NCBI GenBank assembly: GCA_023415915.1
Contig: JAEZIZ010000088.1
Location: 1 to 24,689, forward strand
DNA from: Bacillota bacterium
GTDB taxonomy: Bacteria > Bacillota > Clostridia > Christensenellales > SZUA-584
Direction of reading: 5' to 3'
DNA length: 24,689 bases
The notes below the pieces were generated by a model. The model was not told the DNA's origin. It was given only the letters and a program-made list of their open reading frames with translations, and searched no databases. Below are positions 7,803 through 14,923 of the stretch, in pieces (positions within the stretch are counted from its first letter, which is position 1; each line of letters opens with the position of its first letter). The translations under genes and the position numbers were made by a program.

Positions 7803-7895
7803 GGCTCCCCTCTCAACCACCCCAACGAACTTTGTTCGCCGGGGACCCCAGACGGGGAACTGTCGCCAAATTGCGACCGAAGGGTTTAAAAGGGT
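7803..7895 (+). repeat. Dispersed two-hairpin repeat, copy 2
   Basis: It matches 7370-7447 over most of its length (gctcccct, ccaccccaacgaactttgtt, cggggaccccagacgggga, ctgtcgcc), then diverges in the second hairpin (GTCGC-caaatt-GCGAC) before GAAGGGTTT. It lies 20 bases from the ddl stop codon. Confidence 0.65.
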
Positions 7896-7912
7896 GTCTT
7901 GGCTTTTAATAC

Positions 7913-8956
7913 TCAGCCTCTCGCCTCCAGCGACAGACGTATTATCTCCTCGCACAGCTGCTCGTACGACATCCCCGCCGCCTTTGCCTCCTGTGGCATG
8001 TGGCTGGTGGGCGTAAGCCCGGGCAGCGTATTAGCCTCAAGGCAATATACCTCCCCCGCCTTCTCGTCGTATATATAGTCCATGCGCGCGTACACCTCGA
8101 GGTGCAGCACGTCAAAAGCCTTAAGCGCCGTTTCCTGCAGCTTCTTTGTTATATCATCCGGTATTTTCGCGGGGCAGACTTCCGTTATCCAGCCGTCCTG
8201 GTACTTGTGCGTATAGTCGTAGAACGAGCCTTTCGGTATTATCTCGGCGGGCGGCAGAGCCTTGCCTCCCAGCACGCCGCACGTCAGCTCACGCCCCGTT
8301 ATGTACTGCTCCACGAGTATCTCGTTTTCGTACTTCAGCGCTTCCTCCACCGCGGCTTTAAACTCCTGCTTAGTCGCCGCCTTCGTTATGCCTATGCTCG
8401 ATCCTCCCGAGTTGGGCTTGACTATGCAGGGAAATTTTGCTTCGCCCTCTATACGCTCTATGTCGTCCCTGGTATAAAGCTTAAAGGAAGGCGTTTTTAT
8501 GCCGTTGTGCTCAAAAAGCTGCTTCGCCACGTTCTTGTGCATAGCGAGCGCGCTGCCTATATAGCCGGTGCCCGTATACTTTATTCCCATCACGTCGAAC
8601 ACGGCCTGCAGCTTGCCGTTCTCCCCTATCTCTCCGTGCAGCGCCATAAACACTATGTCAGCCGCCCGGCAGAGAGGCAGCACGTTTTTGCCTATTTCGC
8701 CGTACCCGCTGTCCGGCCTCATCGCCCTTATTTTCTCAATGTCGGGCGCCTGCGCGGGCACCTTATACGGCTCGAGCTGCCCCGAAACGTTGAATGCGTC
8801 GAGTATATTCTCCGGAACGTCCTCGACTCCGAAGAACAGATCTACAAGTATGGCTTTATGCCCGCTCCTTCTCAAAGCGTTGCATACGAGCGTGCCCGAA
8901 GTAAGCGACACGTCCCGTTCGCCGGAAAGCCCTCCGGCCAAAACTACGATATTCAT
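7913..8956 (-). CDS. ddl: D-alanine--D-alanine ligase
   Basis: The 347-residue ATP-grasp enzyme makes the D-Ala-D-Ala dipeptide that MurF attaches. Motifs are VLAGGLSGERDVSL at the N-terminus, ALHGEIGENGKLQ (about 105-117), FPCIVKPNSGGSSIGI, YITGRELTCGVLGG, EVYARMDY and EANTLPGLTPTSHMPQ. The loop GSFYDYTHKY carries the tyrosine that marks ligases preferring D-Ala, in contrast to VanA-type D-lactate ligases, so vancomycin-resistance-type activity is unlikely. The ATG at 8956 is preceded by AAGGCGG at good spacing. It is probably the first gene of a ddl-murF pair, with repeats inserted between the two. Confidence 0.96.
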   Translation of the reverse strand: MNIVVLAGGLSGERDVSLTSGTLVCNALRRSGHKAILVDLFFGVEDVPENILDAFNVSGQLEPYKVPAQAPDIEKIRAMRPDSGYGEIGKNVLPLCRAADIVFMALHGEIGENGKLQAVFDVMGIKYTGTGYIGSALAMHKNVAKQLFEHNGIKTPSFKLYTRDDIERIEGEAKFPCIVKPNSGGSSIGITKAATKQEFKAAVEEALKYENEILVEQYITGRELTCGVLGGKALPPAEIIPKGSFYDYTHKYQDGWITEVCPAKIPDDITKKLQETALKAFDVLHLEVYARMDYIYDEKAGEVYCLEANTLPGLTPTSHMPQEAKAAGMSYEQLCEEIIRLSLEARG

Positions 8957-9000
8957 AACAACCGCCTTATATCAATGCGTATTTACCCCACCAATTTTCA

Positions 9001-9062
9001 CCCCAAAAAGCCTTATACCTTTTTGGGGACCCCGTTATACCCCATCAAGCCTCACGGCTTTT
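9001..9062 (+). repeat. Pair of short hairpins upstream of ddl (repeat relic)
   Basis: A perfect 10-bp stem, CCCCAAAAAG (9001-9010) with CTTTTTGGGG, is followed by AAGCC-tcac-GGCTT and a T-run near 9048-9062. A similar aagcctcacgg hairpin recurs near 14848-14862, upstream of the MATE gene, so this is probably a decayed dispersed repeat, not a site specific to ddl. Confidence 0.4.
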
Positions 9063-9138
9063 TGGGAATCCGTAATAAAAACCATTATAACACATTTTAT
9101 TCACGCGGAAGCAAAAGATTTATCGTTAGTCAGCTCCG

Positions 9139-9168
9139 TTGTAATAAAGGCTCACCGTATGGTAAAAT
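9139..9168 (+). promoter_or_regulatory. Promoter of the alpha/beta hydrolase gene
   Basis: TTGTAA (9139-9144) and TAAAAT (9163-9168) are 18 bases apart, and TGG directly before the -10 gives an extended -10. The start codon lies 36 bases downstream, after AAGGGGGG. Confidence 0.55.
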
Positions 9169-9204
9169 AAGTTTGTCATATCACATCACCTAAGGGGGGC
9201 GCTT

Positions 9205-10149
9205 ATGGACTGGATAGCAATACTTTCAGCCGCCGCGGCGCTGCTGCTGTTTGCACTTATACTCTCCAGCTTTTACTTTTACCGCGTCGCCGTAGGCAGG
9301 AACAGCAAGGCATACCTTAGCCGCAACAAAGACTTAAGCCAGATAAACGAGGCCGAGGCACAGTCACCGAAGCAAAGCGAAGACGAGCTGTGGTTTGAGA
9401 GCACAGGCTGCGAAATGTGGGAGGTAACGACGGAGGACGGCTTAAGGCTGAAGGCGCACTACGTCGCCAGGCCGCCCTCTAAAAAAGCCGTGCTGCTGTT
9501 TCACGGGTATTCCTCGAAAGGAAAGGATATGGCGGGGTTTGCGCGCTCGCTATATAGCCGCGGCTTTAACGTGCTCATGCCCGACGCGCGCGGCCACGGC
9601 GAGAGCGAAGGGCGCTACATAGGCTTTGGATGGCACGAACGGAGAGACTGCCTTTTGTGGATACGACGCGTAACAGAGCGTCTAGGCGAAGACGCGCAGA
9701 TAGTGCTGATGGGCATATCGATGGGCGCTGCAACCGTAATGATGGCAAGCGGCGAAAGCCTGCCGCCTCAGGTAAAGGCTATTGTAGAGGATTGCGGCTA
9801 CACGTCGGTATGGGCGCAGCTCGGCTGGCAGCTTAAGCGCATATACAGGCTTCCCCGGTTCCCTTTCCTGCACGCAACCAGCCTGCTTACGAAGCTTCGC
9901 GCAGGTTACGGCTTCAAAGAGGCTTCCGCGCTCAATCAGGTAAAAAAATGCCGCACCCCCATGCTGTTCATACACGGCGAAGACGACACGTTTGTTCCAT
10001 ATCATATGGTGCATGAGCTGTATGACGCCTGCCCCGCCGAGAAAGACATATACACTGTACCGGGCGCGGGCCACGGCATGGCGTGCACAACCGATATCGC
10101 CTCGTATGAGAGCAAGGTAAGCTCATTCATAGAAAAGGATATTATATGA
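9205..10149 (+). CDS. Membrane-anchored alpha/beta hydrolase
   Basis: The 314-residue protein has one N-terminal membrane helix (about 4-26), a linker, and an alpha/beta-hydrolase domain from about residue 75. The catalytic parts are in place: oxyanion-side LLFHGYSSKGKDM, DARGHGESEG, the nucleophile elbow GISMGAA (Ser172), acid HGEDDTFVP (Asp261) and base GAGHGMA (His290). The layout resembles S33-type or BAAT-like esterases and peptidases tethered to the membrane in clostridia. The substrate is unknown. AAGGGGGG precedes the ATG. It is probably a single-gene unit converging on the acetyltransferase at 10180-10590. Confidence 0.9.
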   Translation: MDWIAILSAAAALLLFALILSSFYFYRVAVGRNSKAYLSRNKDLSQINEAEAQSPKQSEDELWFESTGCEMWEVTTEDGLRLKAHYVARPPSKKAVLLFHGYSSKGKDMAGFARSLYSRGFNVLMPDARGHGESEGRYIGFGWHERRDCLLWIRRVTERLGEDAQIVLMGISMGAATVMMASGESLPPQVKAIVEDCGYTSVWAQLGWQLKRIYRLPRFPFLHATSLLTKLRAGYGFKEASALNQVKKCRTPMLFIHGEDDTFVPYHMVHELYDACPAEKDIYTVPGAGHGMACTTDIASYESKVSSFIEKDII

Positions 10150-10179
10150 GGGAGCGGCCTTTGCCGGGCATGCTGTATA

Positions 10180-10590
10180 TCAGCGCCCGTCCGCCATCCT
10201 AACCATAAACCGTCCCTCCACACTTTCAAACCCGTACTGCCCGTACAGCCCGTGCGCGTCTTTAGTTGCGAGTATTCCGCGCAGTCCCGCAAGCTCTTTT
10301 GAGTTCACGGCACAATCCACGAGCGCTTTGCCGAGCCCCTTGCCCCTGTGCTTTTCATCAATGATAACGTCGCAGAGCCAATATATCGTAGCGCAGTCGG
10401 TAACGGCGCGGGCAAATCCCACCTGCTCTCCCTTAAAATAAACGCCCCAGCACAGCGAGTTCTCTATTGAGCGCTCTACCGCCTCCCTGCTTCTTTGCTG
10501 CGCCCAATAGCTTTGCGCCAGCAGCTCGTATACTCTGTCTATCGTTATCAGCTTCTTATCGCCGCTTATCGCGTAACCTTCCTGCGTCAT
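10180..10590 (-). CDS. GNAT family N-acetyltransferase
   Basis: The 136-residue protein has the GNAT fold: WGVYFKGEQVGFARAVTD (beta strands 2-3), YWLCDVIIDEKHRGKGLGKA with the acetyl-CoA pyrophosphate loop HRGKGLGKA (about 81-89), and the C-terminal HGLYGQYGFE signature. The acceptor is unknown. The ATG at 10590 is preferred to an upstream TTG because the TAG of the permease gene (10592-10594) lies just before it and AAAGAGGG sits upstream. It is the last gene of a probable three-gene unit with the ABC exporter, but a functional link to the exporter is not shown. Confidence 0.88.
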   Translation of the reverse strand: MTQEGYAISGDKKLITIDRVYELLAQSYWAQQRSREAVERSIENSLCWGVYFKGEQVGFARAVTDCATIYWLCDVIIDEKHRGKGLGKALVDCAVNSKELAGLRGILATKDAHGLYGQYGFESVEGRFMVRMADGR

Positions 10591-10591
10591 G

Positions 10592-11314
10592 CTACTCAAA
10601 CCCTCTTTTCTGCATTATCCTTATATATAAGGCTATCTCTATGGCCACGTAAACAGCGAGCCACGCAAAGTACATCCACATGCCGCCCGGATCAAAGTAT
10701 TTGTTCGCGCCGTAGGCAGTGCTTATATCATATACCGGCGGCAGTATCCACGTTAAAAACTTAAGCGGCTCAGCCGCGTTGTTGATAGCGCCCTTTACTA
10801 TTGCGAGTACGCCGAACAGAGCGGCCAGGGCTATCGCCGCTTTTCTGCCGCGTATAATGCGATAGTTTGCGAACAGTCCCGCCATGCCGCCGCTCATCGC
10901 GACGAGCCAGAACAGCGCGAGCCCCGAGTATATGTCCGAAAAAACGACGACGCGGTCAAACAGCGAACCGCCAAAAACATGTATGAGCAGCGGAGCAAAC
11001 ACGGAGATTAGCGAAAACAGAAGGCTGACCCACGCCAGAGTGAGCGTCTTAGCGAGATAGAAATACCACGTGCGCCGCATCTTTACAAATATCGTACCGT
11101 CAATAGAGGGAATATGCAGGTCGTCGCACATTACGCCCACGCCCAGCGCCAGCATAAAAACCACGAGCGAACAAATGCCGAAGCTGCCGGGTATGCTGAG
11201 CGGAGCCATCGAATATGCTATGCCTGTATACGCTATAAGCAGCAGAAGCGGCACCATGAGCTTGCTGCTGCGCAACATCCTGTCCCGTTCAAATCTGCAG
11301 ACCGCTTTCAGCAT
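10592..11314 (-). CDS. ABC-2-type transporter permease subunit
   Basis: The 240-residue protein has about six hydrophobic segments, including LMVPLLLLIAYTGIAYSM, GICSLVVFMLALGVGVMC, WVSLLFSLISVFAPLLIHVF, IALAALFGVLAIV and a last one before IALYIRIMQKRGFE. The layout fits small ABC-2 exporter permeases paired with a cytoplasmic ATPase; no family-specific motif was recognised. The ATG at 11314 is preceded by GAGGAG, which lies inside the 3' end of the reconstructed ATPase tail (stop at 11319-11321), implying coupling. The cargo is unknown; lipid, peptide or drug export are all possible. Confidence 0.8.
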   Translation of the reverse strand: MLKAVCRFERDRMLRSSKLMVPLLLLIAYTGIAYSMAPLSIPGSFGICSLVVFMLALGVGVMCDDLHIPSIDGTIFVKMRRTWYFYLAKTLTLAWVSLLFSLISVFAPLLIHVFGGSLFDRVVVFSDIYSGLALFWLVAMSGGMAGLFANYRIIRGRKAAIALAALFGVLAIVKGAINNAAEPLKFLTWILPPVYDISTAYGANKYFDPGGMWMYFAWLAVYVAIEIALYIRIMQKRGFE

Positions 11315-11318
11315 AACT

Positions 11319-11509
11319 TCATATCTCCTCGAACTTAACGATATGCGCGTTTTTGGCGAGCAGCAACCGCATCAGCCGTACCGCGCAACTCCTGTCGGCC
11401 TCGAGCCTTAAAAGCCGCCCGCAAGCCGTTACGCTTGCGCTTTCGCGTATTTCGTCCTTAAGAACGTCCATAAGGCCGGAAGCGCCGCCGCGGTACTCGA
11501 GCAGAAAAA
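11319..11509 (-). pseudogene. Out-of-frame C-terminal part of the ABC ATPase
   Basis: In the frame one base away from the ATPase core, the minus strand reads FLLEYRGGASGLMDVLKDE, IRESASVTACGRLLRLEA and DRSCAVRLMRLLLAKNAHIV, ending in KFEEI and a TGA at 11319-11321. That stop is only 4 bases before the permease ATG. The composition is protein-like and the fit to the next gene is tight, so this is very probably the true C-terminus (total about 277 residues). The indel maps to the five-A run at 11505-11509 (T5 on the coding strand; T4 restores the frame). Confidence 0.75.
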
Positions 11510-12150
11510 CGCATCTCTGGCTGGGCGCGCATAAACAGGTATTGCGTACCGTCCGTGAGCGCCCCGTTCTTGATCTGCAATATGCTGTCCGCTATCTTTT
11601 CGATAAGATACGGCTCATGGCAAGCCATAACGACAGCCGTGCCGCTTTGTTTCCTTTTCAGTATCTCGTCCGTAAAGTTTGCCCGGGATGCGGCGTCCTG
11701 CCCCGACAGCGGCTCGTCCACAAACAGTATATCCCGCTCGCCTATCAGCGCCTGCACCGCCGCCACCTTTTGCAGCGCGCCCTTCGATAGATACTTCATA
11801 GGCGTGTCCAGCATGCCGTCCAAAAAGAACGCGCGGCAAAGTCCCTCTGCCGCACCGGGCCGCTTTCCCTCCATCGCCGCCATATGAGAAAGAAAAACGG
11901 CTGCCTTCATGTTTATCTTCTCGTACCTGTCGGGTATAAACCCTGCTTTTGCCTTGGGCGATAATGTGACGCTGCCGCCCGACGGCTTTGTCACGCCAGC
12001 GAGTATTCTGAGCAGCGTACTCTTGCCGCAGCCGTTTTCACCCACAATAGCTATAGCCTCGCCTTTGTTAACAACGAGGTCCACATCCTTAAGTACCGCG
12101 CGGCCGCCGTATCTTTTGCTGACATGCGACGCTCTGAGCAATGGCTCCAT
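11458..12150 (-). CDS. ABC exporter ATP-binding protein (frame broken near the C-terminus)
   Basis: The ATPase core is complete: Walker A VGENGCGKST (about 36-45), signature LSKGALQK (121-128, a variant of LSGGQ), Walker B ILFVDEP (141-147) and switch His178 in ACHEP. As read, residues after QYLFMRAQPEMRF turn into an arginine-rich tail (SARVPRRRFRPYGRS) and stop at 11458. This tail is unlike a family C-terminus. Removing one T from the T5 run at 11505-11509 gives a different continuation, listed separately. The 230-residue product may still bind ATP. It is the first gene of the exporter operon, with the permease and an acetyltransferase following. Confidence 0.85.
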   Translation of the reverse strand: MEPLLRASHVSKRYGGRAVLKDVDLVVNKGEAIAIVGENGCGKSTLLRILAGVTKPSGGSVTLSPKAKAGFIPDRYEKINMKAAVFLSHMAAMEGKRPGAAEGLCRAFFLDGMLDTPMKYLSKGALQKVAAVQALIGERDILFVDEPLSGQDAASRANFTDEILKRKQSGTAVVMACHEPYLIEKIADSILQIKNGALTDGTQYLFMRAQPEMRFSARVPRRRFRPYGRS

Positions 12151-12197
12151 ATATACGTTCCATTCGTTGTAGATTTTTGTAAAAGCAATACAAGTGT

Positions 12198-12226
12198 ATT
12201 CTATTTCAACAGGGCTTTCAAGGCAA
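12198..12226 (-). promoter_or_regulatory. Promoter of the ABC exporter operon
   Basis: On the minus strand TTGCCT (12226-12221) and TAGAAT (12203-12198) are 17 bases apart, about 48 bases before the ATPase start codon. An overlapping alternative, TTGAAA with TACACT, is also 17 bases apart. It is back to back with the plus-strand promoter at 12237-12265. Confidence 0.5.
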
Positions 12227-12236
12227 GCCCGCGATA

Positions 12237-12265
12237 TTGATACGGCACGCCGTTTTATGTATAAT
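12237..12265 (+). promoter_or_regulatory. Strong sigma-A promoter of the small Cys-rich protein gene
   Basis: TTGATA (12237-12242) and a perfect TATAAT (12260-12265) are 17 bases apart. The start codon follows 27 bases after the -10 element, giving a very short leader that begins near 12272. Confidence 0.75.
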
Positions 12266-12292
12266 TACCGTAATACACGTTTGGAGGTTGCC

Positions 12293-12478
12293 ATGGCTTG
12301 CGATAACAAAATCGAATGCACCTGCACATATTCCTGCTCCCGTCGTAAAAAATGCTGCGAGTGCGTCGCTTATCACCGCAGGATGGGCGAGGTGCCCGGC
12401 TGCTTCTTCTCAAAGCAGGGCGAAAAAACATACGACAGGTCTATTGAAAATCTATACAGGGACCATATGAAAAATTAA
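12293..12478 (+). CDS. Small cysteine-rich cytosolic protein (DUF6485-like)
   Basis: The 61-residue protein starts MACDNKIECTCTYSCSRRKK and continues CCECVAYHRRMGEVPGCFFS, then KTYDRSIENLYRDHMKN. It contains eight cysteines (residues 3 to 42), grouped as CTCTYSC, CCEC and GC. This pattern, with CCECxxYHRxxGExPxCFF and KTYDRSIE, matches the DUF6485 family as I remember it. The family's function is unknown to me; the cysteines suggest metal or Fe-S binding. GGAGG lies 5 bases before the ATG at 12293, and a strong promoter lies close by, so the gene is likely well expressed. Longer upstream frames are not supported by a ribosome site. Confidence 0.82.
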   Translation: MACDNKIECTCTYSCSRRKKCCECVAYHRRMGEVPGCFFSKQGEKTYDRSIENLYRDHMKN

Positions 12479-12481
12479 GCG

Positions 12482-12498
12482 GCGGGCTGGCAGCCCGC
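12482..12498. terminator. Hairpin between convergent genes
   Basis: GCGGGCT (12482-12488) and AGCCCGC (12492-12498) form a 7-bp stem directly after the stop of the Cys-rich protein gene. The T-tract is poor (tgttgcatt), so termination efficiency is uncertain. Confidence 0.5.
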
Positions 12499-12505
12499 TG
12501 TTGCA

Positions 12506-13069
12506 TTATTGGTTTTCCCAGTCTTTTTTGAGTATCGCGTATTGCTTTACGTCCCAAAACCTGCCCTTGACAAGCACCTTTTCCCTCGCTGTGCCCTCAT
12601 ACGTCATGCCGAGCTTCTGCATCACCCGCCCCGACTTCTCGTTAGGCAGCAGGTGATAGCACTCGATACGGTTAAGTCCCATGTCCTCGAACGCGAACTT
12701 CAGCATCCTCCCCGCGGCCTCGGGTACTATTCCTTTTCCCCAGTAAGGTTTCCCCAGCACGTATCCTATCTCGGTACGCCGGTTCTTCATATCCGTCCGC
12801 ACAAAACCCGCGCAGCCGATAAGCCTTCCCGTCTCTTTTAGTATTATGCCCCACTCGCCCGCCTCGTCCTTTTCGTACCTGTCAAGAGTGAAGCGTATGA
12901 AATTCTTCGAGTCGTCTATAGTCGCGTGCGTGTCCCATAGCATATAAGCCGTCACTTCGGGGTCGGAAGCGTACGCGAATATATCTTCCGCGTCGTCCAT
13001 TGTCAGCTTTCGCAATATCAGCCTTTCCGTCTCCAGTGTTGGGTTGCCTTTGAATACCCGTTCGTCCAT
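12506..13069 (-). CDS. RimJ/RimL-like GNAT acetyltransferase
   Basis: The 187-residue protein begins with the RimJ/RimL signature LETERLILRKLTMDDAEDIF. It continues with GEWGIILKETGRLIGCAGF, RTEIGYVLGKPYWGKGIVPE (acetyl-CoA loop), AFEDMGLNRIECYHLLPNEK and SGRVMQKLGMTYEGTAREKV. Members acetylate protein N-termini or small molecules; the target cannot be predicted. GGGAGG lies 5-6 bases before the ATG at 13069. The gene lies downstream of the candidate small RNA (about 13157-13263), whose terminator ends about 88 bases upstream of this start. Confidence 0.92.
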   Translation of the reverse strand: MDERVFKGNPTLETERLILRKLTMDDAEDIFAYASDPEVTAYMLWDTHATIDDSKNFIRFTLDRYEKDEAGEWGIILKETGRLIGCAGFVRTDMKNRRTEIGYVLGKPYWGKGIVPEAAGRMLKFAFEDMGLNRIECYHLLPNEKSGRVMQKLGMTYEGTAREKVLVKGRFWDVKQYAILKKDWENQ

Positions 13070-13156
13070 ATATCCTCCCGCAAATCAATAAAACATAGCC
13101 CTCAAGCCCGTTTTATAAAAAATTAACGCCCTTGGAACCTTGTGTTGGTGACCAAA

Positions 13157-13263
13157 TAAAAAACCGCGCGCGCTGTAAGCGACTCCGCGGGATGTTTCCT
13201 GCGTGTAGGGTACTTCCCCCTGTGCAGCTCGATATCGTCCGATATCTTATGCACACTCACCTT
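13157..13263 (-). ncRNA. Candidate small RNA or structured leader (three stem-loops, own promoter and terminator)
   Basis: A promoter-like pair (13298-13270) predicts a transcript from near 13263. It would fold into a composite hairpin, TGTGCA/TGCACA (13255-13250 with 13226-13221) enclosing GATATC/GATATC, then a short GGG/CCC hairpin (13220-13208), then a GC-rich terminator with six U (13190-13158), about 107 nt in total. I recognise no known RNA family. The same stretch is also open as a 45-codon frame (GTG 13260 to TAA 13123, including KISDDIELHRGKYPTRRKH) with host-like codons, so a small protein is a real alternative. It could also be an attenuator leader for the acetyltransferase downstream. 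Confidence 0.4.
13158..13190 (-). terminator. Intrinsic terminator of the candidate small RNA / MATE unit
   Basis: On the minus strand CCGCG pairs with CGCGG (13190-13186 with 13168-13164), with an inner CGCT/AGCG stem, followed by six T (13163-13158). It could end both MATE read-through and the short transcript. Confidence 0.7.
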
Positions 13264-13269
13264 GGCATA

Positions 13270-13298
13270 TTATTACACGTATATGCTTATTAAGTCAA
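13270..13298 (-). promoter_or_regulatory. Promoter-like pair at the MATE stop codon
   Basis: TTGACT (13298-13293) overlaps the TGA of the MATE gene and is 17 bases from TAATAA (13275-13270). The -35 is good and the -10 is poor. It is listed because it lies exactly where a start site for the structured region is needed. Confidence 0.35.
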
Positions 13299-14701
13299 GA
13301 CGCAAGCTGTTTCTGTTCTGCAGCAAGACGCGTTTTGTCCTCCTTGCTTATCACCGATACCCACTTAACCTTAAGCATCATCACCGTAGTAATGGCGGCG
13401 CAGGCGTAGTTGGAAAACAGGTTGCCCCAAAACACCGAATCCACGCCCAACGCGCTCTCGGTGGCGAGTATAAACAGATACCGCAGCAGCCATATGCGCA
13501 GCACGCCTATGATAAGCGTGCTCCACGTTCTTCCCAAGCCTATTAAAGCCCCTATCTGTACCATGCATACGCCATAGCCCACTACGGAATAAGTATAGAT
13601 ATGCAGCGCCCTGTCGGCCACCTCGAGAACTTCGGCGTTGCGCGTGAACAACACGGTCATATAACGCGAGAGCGGCACGATAACGGCTATCAGCATGATT
13701 GCGGATATGGCGCTTATAAGGCAGCCCGCCCAGCACGATTTGCGGGCGCGCGTTTCATGTCCAGCGCCTATGTTCATGCTTACCATAGTCGTCACTGCCG
13801 CTGCGAACGACGACGGTACGGTGAACGCTATCGTAGTGATGTTACTGGCGATCCCCTGCCCGTTCAATACGATGGCGCCGTACACTTCCACTTCGTTGTT
13901 GATAAGGAAGAATCCTATATATACCATCAGATTAGCAAGCATCGCCGGAAGCCCGACGCGCACGAGGCTGCCTATTATATGCCAGTCGAACTTAAAGCCC
14001 GATAGCTTCAGCCTGTCGCTGCCTTTTTTCACGAACAGCTCCAAGTACATCCAAACTGTTATTATGAGGTTTGCCGCGAGCGATGACATAGCCGCGCCTG
14101 CCACGCCCCATTTGAACATAGCAACGAACAGCGCATTGAATACTACTTTGAGCGCGAGCAGTATTACCATCCGTACAAACGTCGCTTCCGGCTTGCCGCT
14201 GGCGTTTTTTATCGCGTTGTATATGTACTCAAGAAAGGAAAACGGTATTACAAACGTGTTGAGCGCAAGGTACAGAAAAACGTCATGGGATATATCGTGC
14301 AACACCGAAGCGGATATCGGAAAGGCCAGCACGTACAGCAGCGGCGCGAGCGCAACGCCCAAAAGCGATGAAAATATGACAAGCTGCGTCGATATGCGCC
14401 GCCCTTCGGCAAGATCGCCCCTGCCGTTCGCCTGGCCTATAACGGCCATGCCCGCCGAGCCTAAGCCTTGCGACAGCCCAATTATCATACCTATAATAGG
14501 TACGCAGTATGTTACCGCGCTTGCCGGTATAGTACCCGAGAAGTTGTTTATAAAAAGGCCGTCTATGAGAGGTATTATGGACTGCACCATGCCCATCATC
14601 AGCGACGGGAGTGACAGCAACAGTATTGTTTTTGTTATCGAGCCGTTTACTATAAGCTCGCGCCGCTGCTCAGTATCCTGTTTAAGAAAGCCAAATTTCA
14701 T
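13295..14701 (-). CDS. MATE family efflux transporter
   Basis: The 468-residue inner-membrane protein has the usual MATE length and about twelve hydrophobic segments. It begins with a short cytoplasmic N-terminus and ITKTILLLSLPSLMMGMVQS, followed by IDGLFINNF, a variant of the family's VDxxFVG motif, and GLGSAGMAVIGQANGRGD with the conserved polar loop (GQxxGxxD/R). The second half repeats this pattern (VYGAIVLNGQGIASNITTIA, TMVSMNIGAGHETRARKS). It should export cationic drugs or metabolites using a Na+ or H+ gradient. The substrate is not predictable. A good promoter lies at 14752-14780 on the same strand. The ribosome site is weak, and no better start was seen. Confidence 0.93.
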   Translation of the reverse strand: MKFGFLKQDTEQRRELIVNGSITKTILLLSLPSLMMGMVQSIIPLIDGLFINNFSGTIPASAVTYCVPIIGMIIGLSQGLGSAGMAVIGQANGRGDLAEGRRISTQLVIFSSLLGVALAPLLYVLAFPISASVLHDISHDVFLYLALNTFVIPFSFLEYIYNAIKNASGKPEATFVRMVILLALKVVFNALFVAMFKWGVAGAAMSSLAANLIITVWMYLELFVKKGSDRLKLSGFKFDWHIIGSLVRVGLPAMLANLMVYIGFFLINNEVEVYGAIVLNGQGIASNITTIAFTVPSSFAAAVTTMVSMNIGAGHETRARKSCWAGCLISAISAIMLIAVIVPLSRYMTVLFTRNAEVLEVADRALHIYTYSVVGYGVCMVQIGALIGLGRTWSTLIIGVLRIWLLRYLFILATESALGVDSVFWGNLFSNYACAAITTVMMLKVKWVSVISKEDKTRLAAEQKQLAS

Positions 14702-14751
14702 TTATGTCGTTGACCAGCTTCATTTATTGTATGCAAATTACCCAAGCGTCA

Positions 14752-14780
14752 ATTATATGCCTCGTGCATCCGCCGGTCAA
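14752..14780 (-). promoter_or_regulatory. Sigma-A promoter of the MATE gene
   Basis: TTGACC (14780-14775) and a perfect TATAAT (14757-14752) are 17 bases apart on the minus strand, with the MATE start codon about 50 bases downstream. The rest of the 14702-14923 gap holds a short repeat-like hairpin (near 14848-14862) and no gene. Confidence 0.75.
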
Positions 14781-14923
14781 GCAAAAGCGGTAGATTAGAC
14801 TATTGAATATGCAGCCAAGACTGTTAAGATGCGGTGATATACCAAAAAAGCCTCACGGTTTTGCCGGAGACTCTAATGTTAAATAACGTCTGCGGAATTT
14901 ACCGCTTACGCGCCATACACAAA

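Noticed and set aside
7913..8956. A VanA/VanB-type D-Ala-D-lactate ligase
   Set aside because: The FYDY tyrosine of D-Ala-D-Ala ligases is present, and no vanH or vanX-like gene is nearby.
8000..9193. A 397-codon plus-strand open frame opposite ddl
   Set aside because: It is antisense to a full-length ddl with all motifs, has no ribosome site, and its product is Arg/His/Leu/Tyr-rich as expected for the antisense of GC-rich-third-position codons.
13157..13263. A T-box or known riboswitch leader for the acetyltransferase
   Set aside because: The T-box GGTGG-ACCGCG motif and the core motifs of TPP, cobalamin, SAM-I, glycine, c-di-GMP and fluoride riboswitches were looked for by eye and not found.
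13695..14798. A 367-codon plus-strand open frame opposite the MATE gene
   Set aside because: It mirrors the membrane-protein codons of a well-supported MATE gene and lacks a ribosome site.
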